NCBI RefSeq assembly: GCF_000260435.1
Contig: NZ_BACQ01000007.1
Coordinates: 1 to 64,000 of the forward strand
DNA: 64,000 nt
From: Lacticaseibacillus zeae DSM 20178 = KCTC 3804
Lineage (GTDB): Bacteria; Bacillota; Bacilli; Lactobacillales; Lactobacillaceae
Direction: 5' to 3'
The notes beneath the pieces are model-generated. The model saw only the letters and a list, made by a program, of their open reading frames with translations. It made no database searches and had not been told where the DNA came from. Positions 35,122 through 43,757 of the stretch are shown here, one piece after another; position 1 is the stretch's first letter, and each line of letters begins with the position of its first letter. The position numbers and the translations under genes were made by a program.

Positions 35122-37704
35122 TTATTTGCGAGTTTGGCGATACCACCAGCCTGCCGTCAGGAGTAAGCCGATAACCGTTATCAGGCTGCCCCAGCCCAAT
35201 AATGGCGGCGTGTAGCGCATGGTGATGCGATAATGCCCGGGCTTAAGCGGAATGGCCATGAAAATGCCAAGACTGGTTTTGACGGAAACCGGACGGCCAT
35301 TAACGCGGACGTGCCAGCCTGGTGCCGTTGGGATCGTTGTTTGCATCATTTGGTTTGGTTTACGAATGGTGACATCAGCTGCAATGGTGGTGTCAGTAGC
35401 GCGTTTAACCCGCCAACCGCTTGCTTGTAATTGTTTGAGATCGCGTAGAATAGTGCCGACGTCAGCTTGATACAGGCTGACATTGTCAAACCACGCCTCT
35501 TTTTTATTGAGCTGAAAAGTTAATGTTTGCTCCTGGAGACCCTTTTTAGGCGTGACATTTACAGTGATCGTGTCGTTAAAGCTATCAGGGAGCGTCACAG
35601 CGTTTCCATTTTGTTTGAGGTTCACCAGATGATTGGCAAAATGGCTGCCAAGCGTCAGAACGTAGCATTTTCCCGCTTGCGGTTTAAAACGATAGGTCAC
35701 AGTATGGCGGCCCTTGCCAACCTTAGTAAATGTCGACGTGCCATTTGATGTCGTGCGGCGAACGCCCGAAAGCGTCGGTTCGGGGAGTGGCAAGGCGCTA
35801 AAATAAGGATCGGTGTCTTTTCCCAGGGCGGCCTGGAGAATAAACGATTGATTGGCAACAGGCGTGTCACTATAAAGCTGCTGTTTCAGTAAATCGGTGC
35901 TGGCTGCGAAGCCGATTTGTTGAGCGAATGGTGACTGCAGGATTTTCCAGGGGCCAACTTGGTTTACTTGCCGATACCATTTTAAATCAGGCCGTTGTCC
36001 GGCATCGGGTAGGGAGTTCTGCGCATGAGTCGGCGTTAAAAAGTATTTCATCCCCAACAGACTATCCGTGATTAACGTGCCATTGGTGTATGCCACCGAG
36101 CCATCGTCTTCGGGTTGGCCAATTTGCCCAAAGAACTTCGGTAAAGCTGGCTCGAGCAGCGAGTTGAATTGGTCGGCCCCGCGATAGTTGCCAGTCATCG
36201 GATCGTTACGCGTCCGAATTGTAGTTTTGCCAATGCGAAAGAATCCGTGATCTTCTTTCTTAACGGCGTTGGCACCTTGGACGAGCGCCGCGGTATAATC
36301 GTGGTAATCACGGTGGTCGAGGTAAGCCAGCTGATTCAGTGTCAGAATCATGCTGCCGCTCATGTCGACCAAGACGATGGCAAAGCCAAACCATAACGGC
36401 CGGTGCTGATCGAGACTGAGCCACACAAGCACCAGTAACAGCGAACCGATGCCAAACACGAGATTACCGAAAGTCAAAAAGCTGAAGTGTTTCAGGTTAA
36501 GAGCCACATCGCCATATATTAGCCCGAATATGATTAGCAAAATGACGAGCTTTTGAAGCGACAATCCCGTTTCTATTTTTGCTAGGCTGTTGATACCTAA
36601 ACTCAAGAACCAAAAGCACAAAACAAAAGTAAACCGGTACGGATACCAAACCGGGAATTGAAAACCATGCCACAATAAGTCCAGCGGCTCGAACATGCAG
36701 GAAAGTAGCAAGAAGCCGGTCACCAAGGCAGCCGCAATTTTCTGCCGCCATGACTGCTGTTTGGATAAGAAGAAAAGCGCTGCTAGGACAAACCCTAGGG
36801 CGCCGATGTAAATATTCGGAAACCCTGAAGGCATTTGATCAAAATTGAAACTTCCCGGGACCATCTTGCTCAATAAGCGATCCGGGGCATATTCAAAGCG
36901 CCACTGGAATGTTTTGACCGTATAAGTTGCTTTGGACAGGGCAAGCTGAAACCATGTCGGAAGAAGGACCACGGCGCTGCACATGCCGGCCAGTAAGCTG
37001 GCACCCGTAAAACGCAATCCGATACGCCAGGCGTGCCGCCAAGACTTGGCATGGGCACCGAGCCAATAAGCAGCGTATAATACCAGAAACAACGCAATCA
37101 TATAGCCTGTGTAAAAGTTGATGATAAGGGCAGCCGCCAGCCAGCCGATATAGGCAATGCTCCGGCCTTTGGTGAACAACGCCTCCGCACTTTGAACGAT
37201 CAGCGGCAGCAAAATCGCTGCATCTAGCCACATCAAGTTGAAACTGTTTGCCAGCAGCCAACCACTAAACGCATACGCCAATCCAAAAGCGGGAATCATC
37301 AGCCCGTTAATTCCGTGGTGTTTGGCATACCATCCCATAGTTAATCCGGCCGTGCTGATTTTTAGAATCATGATCAAAAAAGCAGCAACATCCAGCATGT
37401 CAGCGGGGAAAAGAATTACCAACAAATTAAACGGACTCAGTAAATAATATGCAAAGACGCCAAACATGTCGCCGCCTAATCCTTTATTAAAGGCATAAAA
37501 AAGCTGCCCCGGGTGGCCGAGCAGAGTTTGGCGAAGATAGGCAAAAAAGTCAATATACTGTTGGCCCAGATCAACCGTGAGCACGCTGCTGGAACCAAAC
37601 GGGAAAACGCCGCGAATGGCAAAGTAAAAACCGACTAACAGTCCTGGCAGTAAAAAGCTAAGGATCAGCGGATTGTTTTTTAACCATCGTCGTCGCACAG
37701 GCAC
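35122..37704 (-). CDS. YfhO family polytopic membrane protein
   Basis: An 860-aa protein with about a dozen membrane segments in the first 430 residues, a large extracytoplasmic domain (about 440-825) and one final membrane segment before a basic end. The family is a GT-C-like group; in other Firmicutes YfhO proteins are proposed to add glycosyl groups to lipoteichoic acid. The start is probably GTG 37704; GTG at 37698 is an alternative and the ribosome binding site is poor. Stands alone, divergent from the PBP gene. Confidence 0.85.
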   Translation of the reverse strand: MPVRRRWLKNNPLILSFLLPGLLVGFYFAIRGVFPFGSSSVLTVDLGQQYIDFFAYLRQTLLGHPGQLFYAFNKGLGGDMFGVFAYYLLSPFNLLVILFPADMLDVAAFLIMILKISTAGLTMGWYAKHHGINGLMIPAFGLAYAFSGWLLANSFNLMWLDAAILLPLIVQSAEALFTKGRSIAYIGWLAAALIINFYTGYMIALFLVLYAAYWLGAHAKSWRHAWRIGLRFTGASLLAGMCSAVVLLPTWFQLALSKATYTVKTFQWRFEYAPDRLLSKMVPGSFNFDQMPSGFPNIYIGALGFVLAALFFLSKQQSWRQKIAAALVTGFLLLSCMFEPLDLLWHGFQFPVWYPYRFTFVLCFWFLSLGINSLAKIETGLSLQKLVILLIIFGLIYGDVALNLKHFSFLTFGNLVFGIGSLLLVLVWLSLDQHRPLWFGFAIVLVDMSGSMILTLNQLAYLDHRDYHDYTAALVQGANAVKKEDHGFFRIGKTTIRTRNDPMTGNYRGADQFNSLLEPALPKFFGQIGQPEDDGSVAYTNGTLITDSLLGMKYFLTPTHAQNSLPDAGQRPDLKWYRQVNQVGPWKILQSPFAQQIGFAASTDLLKQQLYSDTPVANQSFILQAALGKDTDPYFSALPLPEPTLSGVRRTTSNGTSTFTKVGKGRHTVTYRFKPQAGKCYVLTLGSHFANHLVNLKQNGNAVTLPDSFNDTITVNVTPKKGLQEQTLTFQLNKKEAWFDNVSLYQADVGTILRDLKQLQASGWRVKRATDTTIAADVTIRKPNQMMQTTIPTAPGWHVRVNGRPVSVKTSLGIFMAIPLKPGHYRITMRYTPPLLGWGSLITVIGLLLTAGWWYRQTRK

Positions 37705-37843
37705 CCACCAACTTCTAAATTAAAATTAATTCCGGCTCATTTTCGTCCGGCATCGTTATTTCAAGCATATCATAAGATACATAGCGTTTTGCCGGGTTCT
37801 TTGCTACACTTTAAAAGATAGAGATTTCAAAGGAGCATTTAGG

Positions 37844-39970
37844 GTGAAGTACATTCGTACACCGCAGCCGAAACGAAATAAAAGTCACATTCCGTTTCGC
37901 TTAAATTTATTGTTTTTCATTGCGTTTCTTTTGCTAGCGGCACTGGTTGCCCAGCTGGCTTATTTGCAGATTCTAAATGGTCCCCGATTGGCTGCCGAAG
38001 TCGATCGGACGAACAAAACAACGGTCACCGGCAATGTACCGCGTGGATTGATTTATGACAGTAAGGGACGCGCGCTTGTCACTAACAAGGCCAACAATGC
38101 GATTACCTATACCAAGAGTGTCGGGACCAAATCCCAACAGATGTATGACATTGCCAATCAGCTGGCAAGATTGATTGATAAGCCGGCTGAGAATCTGACC
38201 AAACGTGATTATATTGACTATTACCTGGCCCAGACCAAGGTGTCAAAAAGAATCACCAAAAAACTGCCTAAGAAGATTCAGGATTTGCCGTCAGCGGATT
38301 CGGATAAATTGTACAAATATCAAGTTGCCTATGTTCGCCAACATATGCCGACGTTGACGCCTATTCAAAAAGAGGCGGCCGGGCTTTATAAAATAATGAA
38401 CGGCGCTACGCAGTTATCCACGGTTTATTTGAAAAATCAAAATGTCACTGCCCACGAAGTCGCGGTTGTCGGTGAGCGGCTGACACAGATGCCAGGCGTT
38501 AACCTTGGTACTGATTGGGAACGTTCATACCCTAATGGCGAGTCGATGACCTCGATCATCGGCCGCGTTTCCAACGAAAAAAGCGGGCTGCCTGCGGATG
38601 AATTGAACGCATACTTAGCGAATGGGTATGCGCGCAATGACCGTGTCGGCACCAGTTACTTGGAAAAAGCGTACGAGAATGTTTTAAAGGGATCAAAGAG
38701 TCAGACCCAGGTTGAAATCGGCAATAATAACCAAATTGTCCAGTCGGTTTCTAAATTCAAAGGACAGCAAGGTGCCAATCTGAATCTGACCATTGATTCG
38801 GAATACCAAAAGAAAGTCGAAAAGGCGTTGGATGACACCTTTAGTTCGGTTCGCTCGGCCGGTGCCGGCAGTTTATCGGATGGTGCATATGCTGTGGCAA
38901 TGGATCCAAATACCGGGCGGATTCTGGCCATGGCCGGGCAACATCAGGATACGCAGACCCATAAAGTCGAAGACGATGCGCTTGGGGTTATCAATCGTGC
39001 CTTTGTTGTCGGGTCTGCGGTCAAAGGGGCAACGGTTCTCGGTGCACTTCAAGACGGAGTTATTACGGTTGACCACAATACCCAGGCAGACACGCCGATT
39101 TATTTGCCGGGTACACCAGTTAAAAAATCCGTTTACCCTGTCGGTACGTTCAGCTCGCTGGATGCTGCTTCAGCGCTGGAAGTGTCCAGTAACATTTACA
39201 TGATGTGGCTGGCGATGAAGGAAGGCCATTACGCTTACTCGCCGAATAATTATCTAAAACTAGACAACAACATTTTCAGCAAGATGCGCGGCTACTTCAA
39301 CCAGTTCGGCTTAGGAATCAAGACCGGCATCGATTTGCCTGGTGAAATTGCCGGGTTGGAAGGTAGTACCCATGACAGTTCTGGCAACTTACTAGTTGGG
39401 TCGGCGTTGGACTTGGCATACGGGAACTACGATAACTACACCTTGATCCAAATGCTGCAGTACATCAGTGCGATTGCCAATAATGGGTACCGCATGCGTC
39501 CTTACCTGGTCAACAGTATCAGTCAGACACTGAGCGATGGCAGTAAGGGACCGATTTTAAGTACAACTCAGCCATCTGTAACGTCTAAAATTGAGAATAC
39601 CCAAGCACAAATCGATCTGGTGAAGCAGGGGATGTGGCAGGTTGTCCATGGTACGAATGGGTGGACAACGGCAACGTCGCTGAATTCCTTGAATCCTGGG
39701 GTCGCTGGGAAAACCGGGACGGCGCAAGGCTTTACCCGTGAGTCAAAAGGATCGGCGTTGACCGAGACCATCACGGAAAGTTTTGTTGGCTTTGCTCCAG
39801 CAAAGAATCCCAAGATTGCGATTGCGGTCATTATTCCTAACTTAAAAGCTGAAACGACAACGCCATATCAGTTACAAATTGCCAAAGAAATGTTTAGCGA
39901 CTTCTATAAGATGAATGACATCAAAGAAGATAAGGGCTATTCGATCCATCAAAAGTCCATCAATGGTTAA
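37844..39970 (+). CDS. Class B penicillin-binding protein (PBP2/2b transpeptidase)
   Basis: A 708-aa cell-wall transpeptidase. A short cytoplasmic part and one membrane segment (about 18-43) lead into the PBP dimerisation domain (GNVPRGLIYDSKGRAL; NYPNGE-like SYPNGESMTS) and the transpeptidase: SAVK with Ser 391, SSN in LEVSSNIYM, and KTG at 623-625. GTG start after AAAGGAG. Most similar in layout to PBP2b-type enzymes of lactobacilli and streptococci, used in septal or peripheral synthesis; which of the two cannot be told here. Confidence 0.93.
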   Translation: MKYIRTPQPKRNKSHIPFRLNLLFFIAFLLLAALVAQLAYLQILNGPRLAAEVDRTNKTTVTGNVPRGLIYDSKGRALVTNKANNAITYTKSVGTKSQQMYDIANQLARLIDKPAENLTKRDYIDYYLAQTKVSKRITKKLPKKIQDLPSADSDKLYKYQVAYVRQHMPTLTPIQKEAAGLYKIMNGATQLSTVYLKNQNVTAHEVAVVGERLTQMPGVNLGTDWERSYPNGESMTSIIGRVSNEKSGLPADELNAYLANGYARNDRVGTSYLEKAYENVLKGSKSQTQVEIGNNNQIVQSVSKFKGQQGANLNLTIDSEYQKKVEKALDDTFSSVRSAGAGSLSDGAYAVAMDPNTGRILAMAGQHQDTQTHKVEDDALGVINRAFVVGSAVKGATVLGALQDGVITVDHNTQADTPIYLPGTPVKKSVYPVGTFSSLDAASALEVSSNIYMMWLAMKEGHYAYSPNNYLKLDNNIFSKMRGYFNQFGLGIKTGIDLPGEIAGLEGSTHDSSGNLLVGSALDLAYGNYDNYTLIQMLQYISAIANNGYRMRPYLVNSISQTLSDGSKGPILSTTQPSVTSKIENTQAQIDLVKQGMWQVVHGTNGWTTATSLNSLNPGVAGKTGTAQGFTRESKGSALTETITESFVGFAPAKNPKIAIAVIIPNLKAETTTPYQLQIAKEMFSDFYKMNDIKEDKGYSIHQKSING

Positions 39971-40054
39971 CGTTGTTGGCAGCGTGTGCAAAAAATGCTA
40001 AACTACTACAAGAACATGGCCGTCAAGTGATTGATTGGCACTGGTGGCAATGGG

Positions 40055-40082
40055 AAAACAACAGGGTCACCTGTTGTTTTTT
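40055..40082 (+). terminator. Terminator after the PBP gene
   Basis: AAAACAACAGG pairs with CCTGTTGTTTT around a GTCA loop, followed by further T residues. It lies 85 bases after the stop. Confidence 0.9.
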
Positions 40083-40153
40083 AGCGAGATTGCCGCTTGG
40101 CGACGGTTATACACGCACTTGCTGCTTGGACAGTCAAGTTAGAAAGGATTTCA

Positions 40154-40843
40154 ATGAACTACGCAAATTGGCGCTCACGTTTTCAAAATTCAGCCTATGT
40201 GACCAACGGCATTCTGGCTGTCACGATTTTGGTGTTCATTCTAGAGACACTTTCCGGTGGCAGCACCAATACTGAAGTGCTGATTGCTTATGGTGCCCGA
40301 GCTAATCCGCTTATTTTATACGGACAATGGTGGCGCCTGATCACCCCGGTATTTGTTCATATTGGCTTAACGCACATCTTGATGAATGGCTTTTCGTTAT
40401 ACTTTTTAGGCGAAATGACAGAACGTTTATTTGGTCATTGGCGGTTCTTCCTGCTATATTTCATTTCCGGTTTTGCCGGCAACGTGGCAAGTTTTGCTTT
40501 CAGTCCCAACACGTTGGCAGCAGGAGCCAGCACCGCGATTTTTGGGTTGTTGGGAGCTTGCTTGATGTTGGGGGATACCTACCGCGATAACCCCGTCATT
40601 CGGCAATTGTCGCGTCAATTTTTGTTGTTGGTTGTCTTGAACTTGGCATTTAACCTTTTCTCTAGCGGTGTTGATATTTATGGACACATTGGCGGTGTGC
40701 TAGGCGGTTTCTTAGCGGCCGGCATGTTGGGAGCCCCGGCACTTGGTCGTATGGGGACTGTCCGGCGCGTCGCTTCGGCAGTCACCTTGATCTTTGGACT
40801 GGTTGCTTTGATTTTATTTGGAATTCAGCGCGGAATCGTATGA
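40154..40843 (+). CDS. Rhomboid family intramembrane serine protease
   Basis: A 229-aa protein with six to seven membrane segments. The catalytic dyad is visible: S126 in AAGASTAIFG and H178 in YGHIGG; the WR motif is WWRLITPVFVH. The family is B. subtilis YqgP/GluP-like, which degrades membrane proteins. AAAGGATTTC precedes ATG 40154. It overlaps yqgQ by 4 bases and heads the rhomboid-yqgQ-glcK-rhodanese group. Confidence 0.93.
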   Translation: MNYANWRSRFQNSAYVTNGILAVTILVFILETLSGGSTNTEVLIAYGARANPLILYGQWWRLITPVFVHIGLTHILMNGFSLYFLGEMTERLFGHWRFFLLYFISGFAGNVASFAFSPNTLAAGASTAIFGLLGACLMLGDTYRDNPVIRQLSRQFLLLVVLNLAFNLFSSGVDIYGHIGGVLGGFLAAGMLGAPALGRMGTVRRVASAVTLIFGLVALILFGIQRGIV

Positions 40844-41094
40844 AAACTTATTATGATGTTTTGCAATTATTAAAGAGCTTTGGCACCTTTATCCATGTCG
40901 GTAAACGGGTGTGGGATATTGAGCTGGCAGCACTAGAATTAGACCGTTTGCATCAGGCAAAATTGATTGACGATAAGGTTTATCTGAATGCGAAAGTTGT
41001 TTTGCGGCATGCCCATGAACAAGAAGAGCAAGATCCCTTGAATCACGATTTACCTTTGCATTCGGATCAACGGAGGAATGATCAAAATGAATAA
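40840..41094 (+). CDS. yqgQ: YqgQ family protein (DUF910)
   Basis: An 84-aa protein of unknown function. MKTYYDVLQLLKSFGTFIHVGKR and WDIELAALELDRLHQAKLID match the small DUF910/YqgQ family, found between rhomboid and glucokinase genes in Bacilli, as here. The last 25 residues are acidic and low-complexity. Its end overlaps the glcK start by 8 bases. Confidence 0.88.
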   Translation: MKTYYDVLQLLKSFGTFIHVGKRVWDIELAALELDRLHQAKLIDDKVYLNAKVVLRHAHEQEEQDPLNHDLPLHSDQRRNDQNE

Positions 41095-42049
41095 TCAAAA
41101 ATTAATCGGGGTTGACTTAGGCGGGACAACCATTAAATTTGCTATTTTAACCCAAGCAGGCGATATTCAGCAGCGTTGGAGTATCGACACCAACATTCTG
41201 GATGAAGGCAGCCATATTTTGCCGGATATTGTGACGTCCATTAACGAACACCTAAAACTTTACAACATGTCGCCAGCCGATTTTGCCGGGATCGGCATGG
41301 GGTCTCCGGGTTCTGTTGATATCAAAGCTGGCACCGTTATTGGCGCATACAATTTGAACTGGAAAACATTACAGCAAGCCAAAAAAGTGATCGAATCCGG
41401 CACCAAGATTCCTTTCAACATTGATAATGACGCCAATGTTGCGGCATTGGGCGAGCGCTGGAAAGGTGCCGGTGAAAATGACCCGGATGTAACCTTCGTG
41501 ACGCTTGGTACGGGCGTTGGTGGCGGCATTATTGCAGATGGCGAGCTGTTACATGGCGTTGCCGGTTCTGCCGGTGAGTTAGGACATGTCACCGTCGATC
41601 CGGTTAACGGGTATCTATGTACCTGTGGCAAGCGCGGCTGCCTCGAAACAGTAGCTAGTGCGACCGGCGTGGTGCGGGTTGCTCGTGACATGGCAGAAGA
41701 ATTTGCCGGCGACTCAAAGTTGAAGCAAACGCTGGACGATGGGGACGAGATTTCTAGCAAAATCGTTTTCGATTTGGCAAAGGACGGCGATCGCCTGGCT
41801 TTGATGATTGTGGACCGGGTTTGCTTCTATCTTGGTTTGGCCTTAGCGAACGTTGGTAATTTATTGAATCCGAAATTCATCGTCATCGGTGGCGGTGTGT
41901 CGGCAGCGGGCGACTTTTTGCTTAAACGCGTCGATAAGTATTTCAAAGAAAATACGTTCCCGAATGTTCGTGAAACCACCCGATTGCGGTTGGCAACGCT
42001 GGGCAATACAGCTGGCGTCATTGGGGCCGCAAGCTTGGCGCTGAAGTAA
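41087..42049 (+). CDS. glcK: ROK family glucokinase
   Basis: Phosphorylates glucose to glucose 6-phosphate with ATP. 320 aa. The N-terminal phosphate loop is GVDLGGTTIKFA; the ROK zinc motif CTCGKRGCLE follows the catalytic NIDNDANVAALGERW (Asp base) and TLGTGVGGGII. The start at 41087 is favoured over ATG 41078 by the position of CGGAGG. Coupled to yqgQ upstream and to the rhodanese-like gene 22 bases downstream. Confidence 0.95.
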   Translation: MNNQKLIGVDLGGTTIKFAILTQAGDIQQRWSIDTNILDEGSHILPDIVTSINEHLKLYNMSPADFAGIGMGSPGSVDIKAGTVIGAYNLNWKTLQQAKKVIESGTKIPFNIDNDANVAALGERWKGAGENDPDVTFVTLGTGVGGGIIADGELLHGVAGSAGELGHVTVDPVNGYLCTCGKRGCLETVASATGVVRVARDMAEEFAGDSKLKQTLDDGDEISSKIVFDLAKDGDRLALMIVDRVCFYLGLALANVGNLLNPKFIVIGGGVSAAGDFLLKRVDKYFKENTFPNVRETTRLRLATLGNTAGVIGAASLALK

Positions 42050-42071
42050 GGGAAAAAGGAGAGTCGTGTAA

Positions 42072-42479
42072 GTGTTAACTTATCTGTTAATCTTTGTTGG
42101 ATTATTTTTAATTTACTGGGGCTTCAGCTGGTTGTGGAGCTATTATCAAAAGTCGAAATTCAAGGCCATCGGTGGCGAAATTTCACCTGAAGAATTTGAG
42201 CACACGATGCGCAAAGCCCAGATTATCGACTTACGGGAACGCAACGAATTCAAAGCAGGCCATATTCTTGGTGCGCGTGACCTTCCGTATACGCAGCTGC
42301 GTGAGCGGTTAGGCGAGATGCGTAAAGATTTGCCGGTCTATCTCTATGACAAAACCGGCGTCCTTTCGTTGCGGGCAGCACGGCGCTTGCGCAAGAATGG
42401 CTTTGAGAAGATCAGCTGGTTAAAAGGCGGTTACGATAACTGGTCAGGCAAAATCAAAAAAAGCCCGACTAATTATTGA
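42072..42479 (+). CDS. Membrane-anchored rhodanese-like protein lacking the catalytic cysteine
   Basis: A 135-aa protein: one N-terminal membrane segment (about 2-22) and a rhodanese domain (about 38-133; AQIIDLRERNEFKAGHILGARDLP). The active-site loop, normally CxxGxR, reads DKTGVLS with Asp 93 at the Cys position, so sulfurtransferase activity is not expected. Probably a binding or scaffold protein. GTG start after AAAGGAGAG; follows glcK as in other lactobacilli. Confidence 0.88.
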   Translation: MLTYLLIFVGLFLIYWGFSWLWSYYQKSKFKAIGGEISPEEFEHTMRKAQIIDLRERNEFKAGHILGARDLPYTQLRERLGEMRKDLPVYLYDKTGVLSLRAARRLRKNGFEKISWLKGGYDNWSGKIKKSPTNY

Positions 42480-42494
42480 GCCGTACATAGGCAG

Positions 42495-42529
42495 CAAAAA
42501 AAGCAATCGCACTGGTCGATTGCTTTTTT
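42495..42529. terminator. Bidirectional terminator between rhodanese and DUF3042 genes
   Basis: AAAAAAGCAATCG pairs with CGATTGCTTTTTT around CACTGGT. It sits between convergent genes. Confidence 0.9.
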
Positions 42530-42549
42530 GTTAAGCGATGCTTATTTGC

Positions 42550-42729
42550 TTAGCCTTGATGGGCTGAGAAGCGTTTGCGATTAGCTTTGCGCCGATTTTC
42601 ATTGATTTCATCGGCCTTGGTTTCAACAGGTTCGACATAATTTTTCTTGAAGGCGAAAACACTGCCGGCAATGGCGCCAAGCGTCATCAACGTGCCAACG
42701 AAAAAGCCGCGTGCAAATTTATGTTTCAT
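42550..42729 (-). CDS. Small DUF3042-type membrane protein
   Basis: A 59-aa gene read directly from the minus strand. It begins MKHKFARGFFVGTLMTLG, with one membrane segment (about residues 8-26), then a charged tail ending KANRKRFSAHQG. The pattern fits the DUF3042 family of short lactobacillar proteins; function unknown. AGGGGGG stands 7 bases before ATG 42729. It is divergent from miaA and convergent with the rhodanese gene. Confidence 0.82.
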   Translation of the reverse strand: MKHKFARGFFVGTLMTLGAIAGSVFAFKKNYVEPVETKADEINENRRKANRKRFSAHQG

Positions 42730-42797
42730 GAGAATCCCCCCTGATTGGTGATCTGTGATACTAAATTTATTATACTATATTGATGGAGCTTAATGAA

Positions 42798-43757
42798 ATG
42801 GATAAACCGGCAAAACGTATCGTCATAATTGTGGGACCAACAGCTGTGGGTAAAAGTGATCTTGGCATTTACTTGGCCCAGCAGCTTCAAGGCGAAGTCA
42901 TCAATGGTGACGCGTATCAAATTTATCGTCATATGAATATCGGTACCGCCAAAGTCATGCCAGACGAAATGGCTGGCGTCCCGCATCATTTACTGGATAT
43001 CGTTGAGCCAACGATGCCTTACACGGTTGCTAAGTTTAAAGAAGCCGCCGAAAATGCCATCACAATGGTCAGTGAACGGCATCATCTGCCGATTTTAGTT
43101 GGCGGGACCGGTTTTTATTTGAATAGTTTACGCCTGAATCTGCCGCTGGGTGGCAAAGCGCCTCCAACAAGTGTCCGGCAGCGATGGCAAAAGGCATTAG
43201 CCGATCACGGTGCGCCGTGGTTATGGACTCAATTAGCCCAGCAAGACCCAATCGCCGCGAAACAGATTGAACCTGCCAATACGCGGCGGGTGATTCGCGC
43301 GCTGGAAGTCATCGAATTGACTGGCAAACGGTTTTCTGAACAGCCCCAGCCCCAACCGCTTTATGAAACACTGGTTATCGGCTTGACTACGGATCGCGCG
43401 GTTTTATACGAGCGGATCAATGCCCGGGTGGACGCCATGATGGCTGCGGGACTGAAAGCAGAAGTCGCTAATTTGTTAAAAACCGTTCCGCCTGATGCCC
43501 AGGCAATGCAGGCCATTGGCTATAAAGAACTAGTTCCATATTTTGAAGGTCAGGCTGATTTGGCTGATTGTGTGGCGCTCATCAAGCAGCATTCACGTCA
43601 CTTTGCCAAACGGCAGCTGACCTATTTTCGCAACCAAATGCCGACACATTGGTTTGATTTGGTTGCTCATCCGGAAGAAAAGCAGGCAGTGGTTGCGTTA
43701 GTGCGGCGATGGCTGGAGCAACCGGTTAAAGGAGAAAAAGATGAGTTGGACAGATAA
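42798..43757 (+). CDS. miaA: tRNA dimethylallyltransferase
   Basis: Adds a dimethylallyl group to A37 of tRNAs reading UNN codons. 319 aa. The P-loop is IVGPTAVGKSDL; substrate motifs are GDAYQIYRHMNIGTAK, VGGTGFYLNSL and the C-terminal QLTYFRNQMP. ATG 42798 with GGAG 10 bases upstream; an earlier in-frame TTG exists. It overlaps the next gene by 17 bases, the usual MiaA-YnbB arrangement of Bacilli. Confidence 0.95.
   Translation: MDKPAKRIVIIVGPTAVGKSDLGIYLAQQLQGEVINGDAYQIYRHMNIGTAKVMPDEMAGVPHHLLDIVEPTMPYTVAKFKEAAENAITMVSERHHLPILVGGTGFYLNSLRLNLPLGGKAPPTSVRQRWQKALADHGAPWLWTQLAQQDPIAAKQIEPANTRRVIRALEVIELTGKRFSEQPQPQPLYETLVIGLTTDRAVLYERINARVDAMMAAGLKAEVANLLKTVPPDAQAMQAIGYKELVPYFEGQADLADCVALIKQHSRHFAKRQLTYFRNQMPTHWFDLVAHPEEKQAVVALVRRWLEQPVKGEKDELDR

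Noticed and set aside
39973-40275. A 100-codon frame downstream of the PBP gene
   Set aside because: It reads through a clear terminator and into the rhomboid gene in another frame, and has no recognisable domain.
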